Of a stretch of DNA of 48,441 bases, positions 1-8,258 are shown one piece after another. Source of the DNA: an uncultured Clostridia bacterium (lineage in GTDB: Bacteria > Bacillota > Clostridia > Peptostreptococcales > Anaerovoracaceae); NCBI GenBank assembly GCA_938045615.1, contig CALIBC010000058.1, positions 1 through 48,441 on the forward strand, written 5' to 3'. Under the pieces are notes generated by a model. That model saw nothing but the letters and a program-made list of their open reading frames with translations. It was not told the DNA's origin and made no database searches. The translations under genes and the position numbers were made by a program. Position 1 is the first letter of the stretch. Each line of letters starts with the position of its first letter.

Positions 1-46
1 TGATACTTGGTGGGCGACTGCCCGGGAAAGTAGGTCGCTGCCGGTT
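1..46 (+). rRNA. rrf: 5S ribosomal RNA, 3' end only
   Basis: The first bases read like the 3' end of bacterial 5S rRNA: GATACTTGG, then GACTGCCCGGGAAAGTAGG, then TCGCTGCC. The 5' part lies outside the window, and the exact 3' end (about 43-46) is an estimate. A T-run at 50-56 and a tRNA gene follow at once, as expected for the tail of an rRNA operon. Confidence 0.85.
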
Positions 47-60
47 CAGTTTTTTTATAT

Positions 61-135
61 GGCCCCATGGTCAAGCGGTTAAGACACCGCCCTTTCACGG
101 CGGTAACTCGAGTTCGATTCTCGATGGGGTCACCA
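61..135 (+). tRNA. tRNA-Glu (anticodon TTC)
   Basis: This is a full cloverleaf. The acceptor stem GGCCCCA (61-67) pairs with TGGGGTC (125-131). The anticodon stem CCGCC/GGCGG (87-91/99-103) encloses loop CTTTCAC with anticodon TTC at 94-96. The T-arm contains GTTCGATTC. The CCA end (133-135) is encoded. It lies 15 bases after the 5S end and is probably cotranscribed with the rRNA operon. Confidence 0.96.
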
Positions 136-140
136 CAATG

Positions 141-168
141 AAGCATCGCTCATAAAGCGGTGCTTTTA
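141..168 (+). terminator. Intrinsic terminator after the rRNA/tRNA-Glu unit
   Basis: AAGCATCGCT (141-150) and AGCGGTGCTT (156-165) form a 10-bp stem with one wobble pair and loop CATAA. A T-run begins within the 3' arm (164-167). It sits six bases after the CCA of tRNA-Glu. Confidence 0.85.
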
Positions 169-238
169 TCATGCTGTAAAATATAACCGCTTTAGGGTTA
201 TAGGACAAAAAGTGTTGATGACTAATCCGGGTTATAGA

Positions 239-276
239 AGAAAAGGTTCTTCCAAGCGATTCCTCGGAAAAACCTT
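239..276 (-). terminator. Probable terminator of the minus-strand tRNA-Leu
   Basis: AAGGTT-C-TTCC (243-253) pairs with GGAA-A-AACCTT (266-276), a stem of 6 plus 4 bp broken by one mismatch. Read on the minus strand it is followed by TTTTCTTC. It lies 40 bases downstream of the minus-strand tRNA-Leu. Confidence 0.6.
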
Positions 277-316
277 CGACAGTGCATATTAAATATTGCA
301 TTTAATGTAAAAAGCA

Positions 317-399
317 TGGTGCGCGATGAGGGACTTGAACCCCCACGGTCTCCCGCTAGAACCTAAATCTAGTGCGTCTGCCAATTCCGCCAATCGCGC
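317..399 (-). tRNA. tRNA-Leu (anticodon TAG)
   Basis: On the minus strand the acceptor stem GCGCGAT/ATCGCGC is closed, followed by A and an encoded CCA (317-319). The anticodon stem CTAGA/TCTAG holds loop TTTAGGT, so the anticodon is TAG. The long variable arm typical of class II tRNA-Leu is present, as is GGTTCAAGTCC in the T-arm. Confidence 0.95.
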
Positions 400-434
400 C
401 AGTCAACGTGCCTGAAGGCAACCTGACAGGAAAC

Positions 435-463
435 AATATATCAAAATGCTGTGACTTTGTCAA
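435..463 (-). promoter_or_regulatory. Promoter of tRNA-Leu(TAG)
   Basis: On the minus strand a perfect -35 box TTGACA (plus 458-463) lies 17 bp before the -10 box TATATT (plus 435-440). The predicted start is about 30 bases before the mature tRNA. Confidence 0.8.
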
Positions 464-495
464 TGAAAAAATCCGCACTTTCGGCAGTTTGGTTC

Positions 496-2328
496 CTATT
501 TTGAGAACCTGAGCACCGTGGTATAGCTGCCCTTAAACCATGTGATGGGAGCTATGCTTATTTCTCTTCCCGACGGATCTCCGGATCTGCCGTCGTAATC
601 ATCATGGGCGCCGACGTTTAAATATTCCCCGATTTTGTTTTGTTTGCCGGTAAATATTTCGACATGCGACGCCGGATTGATCATTATATCCCCGCGCTGC
701 ATAGCTTCGGGTTTTATTTTGCCCAAGTCTTGCCAACCTTTTTTTATTAAATTCCTGTACAAACTTGAACATCCGCCGGTCTTTTTGCAGAGGTTGCCGA
801 ATCCTGTTTCGCCGTGTGTTATGGCAGCCGCAACAAAGGAGGAACAGTCATAATCTTTTGAGTTTGTCTTATCGCAGAAGAAACAATGGCGATTCAAATT
901 TGAGTTCTTCCAATTCGAATATTTTACCAAGTTCATGCTGTAACCGAATTCATTGTTGAGTGCAATTTTCTCCGCCCACAGAACCATTCCTTCAACCTCG
1001 GGTTGCACGGTGATTTCAATGCTGGAGCTTGGGAGCGAGCGTTTGTTTTTACCCGGAGCCGTCACGTTTATGGTAGTGTTTCCCGGCTTGAGGGCCGTCA
1101 GCAGTCCAGTATTCTTATCCACGGTTGCGACCGATTTTTTTGATGATTTCCATGTAAGGGTCGTATACTTGGCTTTGTCCGTGGATGCCTGCATGGTGAG
1201 TACACTGCCTTTATCGAGCTTGGCGCTTGTGGGGGTGACTATGGAAACGGATTTGGGATACAGAGGGTATACCGTTATTTTAGTCTTGGCACGTGCGATT
1301 TTTTTCTTGTAATAAGGACCGCAAGCCGCCGCTTTTACAGTTACAATGCCGGGTTTGAGAGCCGTAATTTTACCCTTTGAGTTTATCTTTGCAATTGATT
1401 TTGAAGACGTAGACCACTTGAGTGATTTATTTACGGCATCGCCTACTGCAGGTGACAGCATTGTTTTTTCGCCCTCGTAAATTTCCGTAGGCACACTACT
1501 GTCAAAACTGATGCTGCTCGGATACTCGGAAATAACCTTTATACACACACTTTTTTGAACTCCGCTGTGCGCACGAGCCGTAATTTGCACATCTCCCGGC
1601 TTGAGGGCTATAAGCTTGCCTTTGCGAATCGCAGCTACACCGCTGTTTGAGCTTGTCCATCCTATGTGTGAGGTCACATTGCCGTTTTGCCCGGCTTTCA
1701 TTCTCAATGAATGACCGGTCAGGAGGGTATGGGGAATTCGCGAAAGCTTGATCCCGGTGGTGTTTTTGCGTTTTGTCATCAGATATATGGATTTGCCGCT
1801 GCGGCCTGCCTGAGTCTGATTGCAAGGGATGACCTTGATGCGGCAGAAGCTTCCGGAAAGTTTGATCTTAGCTTGTTCCGAAGTTACCTCTTTGACTTTC
1901 CCGTATTTGCCTTTCTTTCCTGTTTTGAGATATATGGCGTAATGTGTGGGTTGCACGGATCCCGATGTCTCCCAGAAAAGGTGTACCTTGTACTTGCTTT
2001 TGTGTGGCCGTGTCTTTAGCGTGCGTTTGCTTTTGGAAATGTAACCTCTCAAATTTACCGTTTGTGAGTCGATGACGGAAACATTTGAAGCGGGAACGGA
2101 TCCGGTGTACGCATAGGAATTTTCCTGTGCAGAAAGTGCTATGATGAAAATAGGAATTAACAGAAAAAGTAGAAACAAACCCGTCGCAGCGGTTCGCCTG
2201 CGCAGAGAATCTGCGGTAGCCGTAACCTTTTTTTTAGCTGATTGCGCCGAAATGATTTTTTCCGCATTTTTCCGTGCGGAATCCGATATTATTGCGTTGA
2301 AAAAATAACGTTTGAAAGACATGTGCAT
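496..2328 (-). CDS. Secreted Big2-repeat protein with C-terminal NlpC/P60-like cysteine peptidase
   Basis: This 610-residue protein probably acts outside the cell on peptidoglycan. A basic N-terminus leads to one membrane or signal segment (about 48-66). An Fn3-like region (about 105-190) follows. Then come three bacterial Ig-like (Big2) repeats (about 192-267, 270-353 and 357-443), each with the typical W-x-S-S-x-x-x-x-A and A-x-x-x-G pattern. The last 160 residues resemble an NlpC/P60-type amidase or endopeptidase: the likely nucleophile is Cys495 in DYDCSSF, with His555 in ASHVEIF. A GDPSGREI motif near 583-590 resembles those in phage-type peptidoglycan amidases. The start is supported by AAAGGAG eight bases before ATG. 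It is monocistronic and faces tRNA-Leu. Domain calls follow family patterns; the cleavage site is unknown. No sortase motif is visible. Confidence 0.85.
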   Translation of the reverse strand: MHMSFKRYFFNAIISDSARKNAEKIISAQSAKKKVTATADSLRRRTAATGLFLLFLLIPIFIIALSAQENSYAYTGSVPASNVSVIDSQTVNLRGYISKSKRTLKTRPHKSKYKVHLFWETSGSVQPTHYAIYLKTGKKGKYGKVKEVTSEQAKIKLSGSFCRIKVIPCNQTQAGRSGKSIYLMTKRKNTTGIKLSRIPHTLLTGHSLRMKAGQNGNVTSHIGWTSSNSGVAAIRKGKLIALKPGDVQITARAHSGVQKSVCIKVISEYPSSISFDSSVPTEIYEGEKTMLSPAVGDAVNKSLKWSTSSKSIAKINSKGKITALKPGIVTVKAAACGPYYKKKIARAKTKITVYPLYPKSVSIVTPTSAKLDKGSVLTMQASTDKAKYTTLTWKSSKKSVATVDKNTGLLTALKPGNTTINVTAPGKNKRSLPSSSIEITVQPEVEGMVLWAEKIALNNEFGYSMNLVKYSNWKNSNLNRHCFFCDKTNSKDYDCSSFVAAAITHGETGFGNLCKKTGGCSSLYRNLIKKGWQDLGKIKPEAMQRGDIMINPASHVEIFTGKQNKIGEYLNVGAHDDYDGRSGDPSGREISIAPITWFKGSYTTVLRFSK

Positions 2329-2387
2329 GTTTGGATCTCCTTTCGCTCAATAATAATTGTTTTAGAAAAGCTTTTCAGTCACCCGGG

Positions 2388-3299
2388 TCAAACAACCCTG
2401 TTTTTCCTTTCTCCGGACAGGAAATTCTCCAGATTTTTCGTACAAATCTCCACTACCTTTTGTCTTGCTTCTATGGGCATCCATGCGATGTGCGGCGTTA
2501 AAATACAATTGGGAGTCTCGATCAAAGGATGTAATTTCTTTGGGGGCTCCTGCGCAAGTACGTCGATACCTGCAGCCGCAAGTTTGCCCGAGTACAGCGC
2601 ACTTGCCAGTGCAAACTCATCCACCAGTCCTCCGCGGGCTGTATTTATAAGTATCGCACCGTCTTTCATGCGGGAGATGAATTTTTCATCTATGAATCCT
2701 GCATTTTCGGGTGTCAGAGGGCAATGAAGCGTAAGTATGTCGGATTTGATCGTTTTTTCGGGATTGCGACTGTAAATATTGATGCCCATCCCGAAAGCCT
2801 TTCCTATTTCCGCAACTTTCCTGCCTATGTTCCCGTAGCCGACGATGCCTAGAGAACGACCAGACAAAAGCGCAAGAGGCTTGCGAATGTAGCAGAAGTC
2901 TCTGCTTTGGTACCAGTGGCCGCTGTGCACGGAGTGATTGTAATCCCCCACATGGTTGAAAAGTTCAAGTATGAGGGCAAATGTGTGTTGAGCTACCGCA
3001 TCGGTTGAGTAATCCGGCGTGTTGAATACGGCTATTGCGCGTTTGCGGGCAGCCTGCAGATCCACGTTGTCATAGCCTGTTGCCGTAACTCCTATAAAGC
3101 GTAGTGACGGGCATGAATCAATTATATTTTTGTCGATCCTACACTTGCTTACGAATACGGCGTCGGCATTTTTGATGCGACCTGCTATCTGCTCATATTC
3201 GGTTCTGTCATAGCATGTGAGCTTGCCGAACTTTTCAAGCGGTGCCCACGATATATCTCCGGGGTTGATAGAGTATCCGTCCAAAACAGTTATGTTCAA
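2388..3299 (-). CDS. D-2-hydroxyacid dehydrogenase (glycerate dehydrogenase/hydroxypyruvate reductase-like)
   Basis: This cytosolic oxidoreductase (303 aa) reduces 2-keto acids to D-2-hydroxy acids. Hydroxypyruvate or glyoxylate is the likely substrate by similarity. Visible motifs are the dinucleotide-binding GYGNIG (154-159) and the catalytic triad Arg222 (NTARGG), Glu251 (AQEPP) and His270 (TPHIAW). Two oddities stand out. The acidic residue that normally ends the second Rossmann strand is Ser177, followed by Arg178, which suggests NADP(H). The stretch between this strand and SDILTLHCPLT is about 17 residues shorter than usual, which explains the short total length. The start is TTG at 3299, supported by GGAGG five bases upstream. 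It lies just upstream of the Big2 peptidase on the same strand (59-base gap) and could be cotranscribed with it. Confidence 0.85.
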   Translation of the reverse strand: MNITVLDGYSINPGDISWAPLEKFGKLTCYDRTEYEQIAGRIKNADAVFVSKCRIDKNIIDSCPSLRFIGVTATGYDNVDLQAARKRAIAVFNTPDYSTDAVAQHTFALILELFNHVGDYNHSVHSGHWYQSRDFCYIRKPLALLSGRSLGIVGYGNIGRKVAEIGKAFGMGINIYSRNPEKTIKSDILTLHCPLTPENAGFIDEKFISRMKDGAILINTARGGLVDEFALASALYSGKLAAAGIDVLAQEPPKKLHPLIETPNCILTPHIAWMPIEARQKVVEICTKNLENFLSGERKNRVV

Positions 3300-3841
3300 A
3301 TGATCCTCCGATAGTGCAATGAATTTTACGATATTTCAATCGCATCTTTTGACCTCTCCCTAACCTCTTGCCGGCGCACGTTATAGTGGTCAGAGAGTAT
3401 GGAATTGGTTTACATAATAGTGTGTGGACATTATTATACCACAGGGGCGGCGATTGTGATATAATATTTTCCAATGTGTACGGCAGTGCGAAATTTAAAG
3501 CGTTCAAATGCCTTGTGAGGTGCTTGAAAAGGGCTATTTATTTTCCGGCTCGATTACAAAATACAGTGGTGCCGTCTTTTATATCATCCCAAGTGTCGTG
3601 GATCTACAGGCAATATCGCATGATTTGACTCTACAGATGCGCACATGTTGAAAATAGTTTGCTTGAGTGGTGGAATTACTGGTATAATAACTACGATTTT
3701 GATTTTTGTCGGACAAAGAAATCCGGTGATTTCTCCGGCAGAAAATATGAGTTTGCGGGCAACCCATATTCAGTTATGATCGATCTTAAAGTACTGCGGT
3801 GTGAGATGCCCTAACATGGCTTAAGGGAAGGAATTTGGAAT
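3300..3841. other. Gene-poor interval between the dehydrogenase and rdgB
   Basis: No convincing gene lies in these 542 bases. Two extended -10 promoters can be seen on the plus strand (TGATATAAT around 3457-3465 and TGGTATAAT around 3680-3688). Short overlapping open stretches at about 3508-3651 and 3619-3810 have protein-like composition but lack a ribosome site and are broken by stops and frame changes. They could be remnants of a decayed gene or chance. Confidence 0.5.
3659..3688 (+). promoter_or_regulatory. Promoter likely serving rdgB
   Basis: The -35-like TTGCTT (3659-3664) is 18 bp from TATAAT (3683-3688), preceded by TGG, so it is an extended -10 promoter. It would give a leader of about 145 bases before rdgB. 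Confidence 0.6.
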
Positions 3842-4435
3842 ATGAAAAAGATAATCGCAGCCTCCAAAAATCCACATAAGATACGGGAAATAGGAGAAAT
3901 CACATCAAAGTATGGACTTGAGACGATTTCGAGAGATGAGGCGGGTGTCCTCGATATTGAGATAGAGGAAGACGGAGCCAGCTTTGAAGAAAATTCCTTT
4001 AAAAAAGCAAATGAGATAATGAAGTTGACCGGGGAAATAGCGATTGCCGATGATTCCGGCCTTGAAGTTGAATATCTGGGTGGAGCGCCCGGTATCTATT
4101 CTGCGAGATTTGCGGGAGAAGATGCAAATGATGCAAAAAACAATGAAAAGCTGCTCGGTTTGTTGGAAAATCTGCCTTACAAAGAAAGAAAGGCGAAATT
4201 CGTTTCCGTGATTACAATGGTGTATCCGGATGGGAAAAAAATCGTTGCCAGAGGTGAATGCAACGGTCATATTCTGCCCGAACCGACGGGAGACAACGGG
4301 TTTGGATACGATCCTATTTTTGTGCCTGACGGATACCAACGAACTTTTGCGCAGCTCAGCAGGCAGGAGAAGAACAAGATAAGCCACAGGGCAAAAGCTC
4401 TTGAGAAGCTTGCACAAATGCTTAAGGATCGTTGA
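3842..4435 (+). CDS. rdgB: XTP/dITP diphosphatase (HAM1 family)
   Basis: This house-cleaning enzyme hydrolyses dITP, XTP and other deaminated purine nucleoside triphosphates to the monophosphate and pyrophosphate, keeping damaged bases out of DNA and RNA. At 197 residues it matches the family length. The substrate-binding N-terminus ASKNPHK (7-13), the DDSGLEV motif (about 70-76), GFGYDP (about 153-158) and the C-terminal SHRAKA are all present. AAGGAA precedes the ATG. It heads a plus-strand run of membrane and envelope genes, with which it has no obvious functional link. Confidence 0.95.
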   Translation: MKKIIAASKNPHKIREIGEITSKYGLETISRDEAGVLDIEIEEDGASFEENSFKKANEIMKLTGEIAIADDSGLEVEYLGGAPGIYSARFAGEDANDAKNNEKLLGLLENLPYKERKAKFVSVITMVYPDGKKIVARGECNGHILPEPTGDNGFGYDPIFVPDGYQRTFAQLSRQEKNKISHRAKALEKLAQMLKDR

Positions 4436-4518
4436 AGCATCGGACTTGGTGTTTGAGTTTGTGAGAACATTTGGACAAACTCCGTTGAGTGTTACAGCAA
4501 ACGATGAGAGGATGAGTT

Positions 4519-5355
4519 ATGGGGCAGGGTAAGGACAGATTGCGACAAATGATTCTGCTTGGCATAAAACAGTTCGGTGATCCGTATTATCAGGGCTTTG
4601 CCGCACAGATCGCTTTTTACATCATGCTTTCCGTCGTGCCCACGATCGTGGTTATGACGCAGCTACTGGGGATTTTGAACATACGGACAATGGACTTTGC
4701 CAACGATTGGCTAAATCAGTATGTGACTCCGGAGATGGCAAGGATCGTAAAAGGACTGCTCAGAAACAGCTCATCGATAGGCAATAACATAACGTTGATA
4801 CTGCTTGCCGTGTGGGCTGCCTCGAGGGCACAATTTTCGCTCATGAGGATAGCGAATTACACATACTCCAACAGCAGATCGACGGGAAGATTTCTTACCG
4901 AAAGACTTCGATCCCTTAAAACGATAGTGATGACTATATTGACGATAGTTTTTGTTCTTGTCGTATTGATATATGGAAAGAGAATATTGTATGCCTTTGT
5001 GGGAGGTATCGTTGAGGAGTATACCATTACGATGGTCTGGACATATTTCAGATGGCCGCTTGCGACCGTACTGTATTTTTTGGTGGTATTGTATAATTAT
5101 TTCGTGATGCCCGTGGAAAAGCTCGGTGTAAAAGACCTGATCCCGGGAGCAATCTTTGGTGCGGTCGGGCTTGTTGTGGTAACTTTTTTTTATTCGGTCT
5201 ATACAGAACACATGGTAAGTTACAACATAATATACGGCTCTTTGTCTTCCATAGCGGCATTGCTGTTCTGGTTCTATTTCATTTCGTGGGTGCTGGTTCT
5301 GGGTATTCTGATAAATCAGGTGTTCAGAGATACGGGAACAAAAAAACGCATCTGA
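4519..5355 (+). CDS. YihY/BrkB family inner-membrane protein
   Basis: This is a polytopic membrane protein of 278 residues with about six hydrophobic segments. The N-terminal part has the family pattern: a short amphipathic stretch, then AFYIMLSVVPTIV around residues 30-45, and a conserved central region with RGFLTERL-like spacing (GRFLTERLRSLK). Members were once annotated as RNase BN, which has since been withdrawn; the true function is unknown, and transport or envelope roles have been suggested. GAGG precedes the ATG closely. It lies 83 bases after rdgB and 68 bases before the DUF1287 gene, so one transcript is likely. Confidence 0.88.
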   Translation: MGQGKDRLRQMILLGIKQFGDPYYQGFAAQIAFYIMLSVVPTIVVMTQLLGILNIRTMDFANDWLNQYVTPEMARIVKGLLRNSSSIGNNITLILLAVWAASRAQFSLMRIANYTYSNSRSTGRFLTERLRSLKTIVMTILTIVFVLVVLIYGKRILYAFVGGIVEEYTITMVWTYFRWPLATVLYFLVVLYNYFVMPVEKLGVKDLIPGAIFGAVGLVVVTFFYSVYTEHMVSYNIIYGSLSSIAALLFWFYFISWVLVLGILINQVFRDTGTKKRI

Positions 5356-5423
5356 ATAGGAAGTTGCGTGTTTGGAAATATACGAATTATGGAAGGTGAA
5401 TGGGAGTATAAGGTTTAGCAAAT

Positions 5424-6110
5424 ATGATATTAAGGCGAAAGACGAAAAAAAAATACAGGGTCTTGTCGAAATTCTATATGTTTCTTATCGCGGTGGTCAT
5501 TATCGTGTTTAGCCTTATCTTTAAAAAACTTGTATTCACGAATATGGATTTCAATGCAAGCGGAGAACATGGCTGTGATTTTTTCACCGGAAATCAGATA
5601 ATGCTGTATGCCAAAGGATATATCAATACTCCCGGTCTCAGGTATGATGACCGCTACTTTGCGGGAGGATATCCGCCGAATAAACTGGGGGTATGTACTG
5701 ATGTTGTGTGGAATGGCTTGAAAGGGATAGACGTGGATCTGAAAATCCTCGTCGACAGAGATATTGCCCGACATCCCAAAGCCTACAGAAAAGTAATATC
5801 AAAGCCGGATCCGTCGATAGACTACAGAACCGTGCCGGTTTTGAATGTTTTTTTGAAGAGAAATTGCATAAGGCTTTCAAAGGATATAACCAATCCTCTC
5901 GTGTGGCAGCCCGGAGATATTATCGTATTTGAAGGAAAACATATCGCCGTCGCATCGGCATTGAGGACTCTTACGGGATACCCGTATCTGATCCAGCACG
6001 GGAAAGATCCGGCGGGCGACGAAGACAGACTGCTTAATGATGACGGTCTGAAGATGACGGGTCACTTTAGATGGCCGGAGACCGTAAAAATAGGGGGAAT
6101 TTATGAATAA
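5424..6110 (+). CDS. DUF1287 family protein, membrane-anchored
   Basis: The protein has 228 residues, with one N-terminal membrane anchor (about 16-34) and an extracytoplasmic domain. That domain matches the DUF1287 family, which is related to NlpC/P60-type cysteine hydrolases. A likely catalytic Cys91 lies in GVCTDVVWNG and His173 in GKHIAVAS, preceded by WQPGDIIVF, the usual PGD strand. The activity is not established for the family; a cell-wall role is inferred from the fold and the anchor. The gene overlaps the start of the lipid kinase gene by 8 bases, which suggests translational coupling. Confidence 0.85.
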   Translation: MILRRKTKKKYRVLSKFYMFLIAVVIIVFSLIFKKLVFTNMDFNASGEHGCDFFTGNQIMLYAKGYINTPGLRYDDRYFAGGYPPNKLGVCTDVVWNGLKGIDVDLKILVDRDIARHPKAYRKVISKPDPSIDYRTVPVLNVFLKRNCIRLSKDITNPLVWQPGDIIVFEGKHIAVASALRTLTGYPYLIQHGKDPAGDEDRLLNDDGLKMTGHFRWPETVKIGGIYE

Positions 6111-6999
6111 AGCATTGATAATACTGAATCCATGCGCAGGAACGCGACAGGCGAACCGCAAGTTTGTCGGTATAATTGATGTGTTTTGCAAAGGTGGATA
6201 TTCAACAACCGTTGCAACCACGGCGGGAAGAGGCGACGGCACTGTGATTGCAAGAGAGCGCGCCCATAATTACGACCTGGTGGTTTGTATCGGAGGCGAC
6301 GGCACGTTCAATGAGGTCGTGACCGGGATACTTGAGGCGGAAGTGGATGTACCGATCGGATACATACCTGCAGGGAGCACCAACGACTTTGCCGCCGGCT
6401 TGGGTCTTTCCGGCGATATAATTCGCGGAGCAAAGGACATAGTTACGGGAAATCAGATGACGCTCGATATAGGAAGATTCAACGACAGGTATTTTTCATA
6501 TGTGGCTTCGTTCGGCGCATTCACTCAGACGGCATACAAAGTGCCTCAAGATATGAAGAATCTGCTTGGACATACCGCCTATATACTCAGCGGTATCAAG
6601 GATATACCCTCGATAAGACCCAAAAAAGTAAGGATAAGAAATGAAGTAGGTGTGTACGGAGGCGATTATATCTTTGGGGCGATATGCAATTCAACTTCCA
6701 TGGGAGGAATAATCAACCTGAAAAAAGATCACGTCGACATGAATGACGGACTCTTTGAGGTGCTTCTTATAAGGGCACCCAAGAACATAGTTGAGCTGAC
6801 CCGGATAACGTGGGCGATTACACAAAGCCGCTACAAGGAAAGCCCGCACATCTCTTTTTTCAGCTCTTCGGAACTTGATATAGAAACGGACGGAAATATG
6901 CCATGGACTTTGGACGGGGAGTATCAGCAGGGGGTTAAAAATATAAAGATAAAAAATATGGAAAGCGCAATTCGCATAATGGTCTCACCTCGAATTTAG
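6103..6999 (+). CDS. Diacylglycerol kinase family lipid kinase
   Basis: The 298-residue protein has the DagK/YegS fold signature. A nucleotide-binding GGDGT (64-68) sits in CIGGDGTFNEV, and GSTNDFA (91-97) follows. It phosphorylates a lipid such as diacylglycerol with ATP at the inner face of the membrane, recycling diacylglycerol from envelope lipid or lipoteichoic acid metabolism. The exact lipid cannot be read from sequence; sphingosine-kinase-like members share these motifs. The start has a GGGGGAA site seven bases upstream, inside the end of the DUF1287 gene (8-base overlap). Confidence 0.9.
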   Translation: MNKALIILNPCAGTRQANRKFVGIIDVFCKGGYSTTVATTAGRGDGTVIARERAHNYDLVVCIGGDGTFNEVVTGILEAEVDVPIGYIPAGSTNDFAAGLGLSGDIIRGAKDIVTGNQMTLDIGRFNDRYFSYVASFGAFTQTAYKVPQDMKNLLGHTAYILSGIKDIPSIRPKKVRIRNEVGVYGGDYIFGAICNSTSMGGIINLKKDHVDMNDGLFEVLLIRAPKNIVELTRITWAITQSRYKESPHISFFSSSELDIETDGNMPWTLDGEYQQGVKNIKIKNMESAIRIMVSPRI

Positions 7000-7094
7000 C
7001 AAAGTAAAGATTGAAAATGAAAAAGTGAAGAGTCTGTGAAAAACAGATTGAAATCGTTGACATTGCTGTACAGATAAAATAGTATGGGGTTGTT

Positions 7095-8102
7095 ATGATA
7101 TCGTCAAACTTGAAAAAAAGAAGAGTGCTGATTTGTTTGATCGCCGGTTTGGAAGCCGTGTTTCTGGTTTTGACATGGGTTGTTTCCACGGGATTTTTCG
7201 CTTCGGAAGACTACTGGCATCTGGATGCGGGAAACGACACCATTTTAACCGTCAAAACGGAAAAAGAGGCGAGAAAAGCGCTTTCAATGCTTGAAGAAAC
7301 CTATGTGGAAGAAAATGCACGTAATGTTCGCGTGTCACTGGAACCTGCGGTTTCGGTCAAACATAGGTACTACGGATATATGGATAGGAAACCGACCATT
7401 GCGAGCGCCGAGGAGATAGAGAATATCGCCAAGGATCCGGTCGGGCACGATCTGATAAAGGTGAAGACGTCGCAGACCGTGGACAAAAAGAAAAAGATCA
7501 AATTTTCCGTGATAAAAAAGAAGAACAATGCGATATTGCTTAACACAAGTTTCGTCAAAAAAAAAGGAGAAGAGGGAACTGAGGTCGTGACTGTAGAAAA
7601 GACCACGGTAAATGGCGATCTTAAAAAAGAAGAAGTTCTCAAAACCGAGGTCAGAGAAAAGAGCGAAGACAGGATAGTGTTGTTTGGAACCGCTCAAAAA
7701 GCAGCAAAGGCAGGAGAAACAAGCAGCGATGAGGGCAGTGAATACAGTCTTTCTTCAGGCAGAGCCGTCGTGGGGTTTGCAAAGAAATTTGTGGGAAATC
7801 CATACGTGTACGGGGGTTCCAGTCTGACAAGAGGAGCTGATTGTTCAGGGTTTGTTATGGCTGTGTACAAGCACTTCGGTGTGACGTTGCCGCATGATGC
7901 CGGTGCGGACAGAGCCTTGGGCAAGGCCGTAAAAATGTCTGAGGCGCAGCCCGGCGATTTGATATGCTACTACGGTCATATAGGCATATATGCGGGAAAC
8001 GGAAAGATAGTGCATGCGATGGATGAAGCCAACGATATAACAGTTTCCAAAATAGGATACAACGGAAAGCGTGTATTGACGGTCAGGCGGATCTTTGGAT
8101 GA
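7095..8102 (+). CDS. Secreted peptidoglycan hydrolase with G5 and NlpC/P60 domains
   Basis: This 335-residue protein has an N-terminal membrane or signal segment (about 10-32). A lysine-rich linker leads to a G5-like domain (about 125-200, with TVNGDLKKEE and a terminal RIVLFGT). The C-terminal NlpC/P60 peptidase domain (about 222-335) has the catalytic Cys250 in GADCSGF, His295 in YGHIGIY and His307 as the likely third residue. Family members cleave the gamma-D-Glu-diamino acid bond of stem peptides. G5 domains are thought to bind wall sugars. The only Shine-Dalgarno-like sequence is weak (GGGGTT). A promoter-like TTGACA-17-TAGTAT (7057-7085) ends just before the ATG, which would give an almost leaderless message. 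A strong terminator follows. Confidence 0.9.
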   Translation: MISSNLKKRRVLICLIAGLEAVFLVLTWVVSTGFFASEDYWHLDAGNDTILTVKTEKEARKALSMLEETYVEENARNVRVSLEPAVSVKHRYYGYMDRKPTIASAEEIENIAKDPVGHDLIKVKTSQTVDKKKKIKFSVIKKKNNAILLNTSFVKKKGEEGTEVVTVEKTTVNGDLKKEEVLKTEVREKSEDRIVLFGTAQKAAKAGETSSDEGSEYSLSSGRAVVGFAKKFVGNPYVYGGSSLTRGADCSGFVMAVYKHFGVTLPHDAGADRALGKAVKMSEAQPGDLICYYGHIGIYAGNGKIVHAMDEANDITVSKIGYNGKRVLTVRRIFG

Positions 8103-8141
8103 CGGATCTTTATATAATGAATAAATACGCGGCAGATGTAT

Positions 8142-8186
8142 AAAACCCCCCGGCTACAGGCAGGAAGCTTGTGTCCGGGGGTTTTA
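8142..8186. terminator. Bidirectional terminator between the NlpC/P60 gene and the serA-like gene
   Basis: AAAACCCCCCGG (8142-8153) pairs with CCGGGGGTTTT (8175-8185), a GC-rich stem of about 11 bp. T or A runs lie on both sides, so it can end the plus-strand hydrolase transcript and the minus-strand serA-like transcript. Confidence 0.8.
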
Positions 8187-8258
8187 GGCAATAAACAGGG
8201 GTGCGGGCAGTGAGATGATTGCCAATATGACGCAATCCGCTACCTTGCGTCATATTTT

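Noticed and set aside
3508..3810. Short protein genes before rdgB
   Set aside because: The frames lack ribosome sites and are broken by stops; kept only as a possible remnant.
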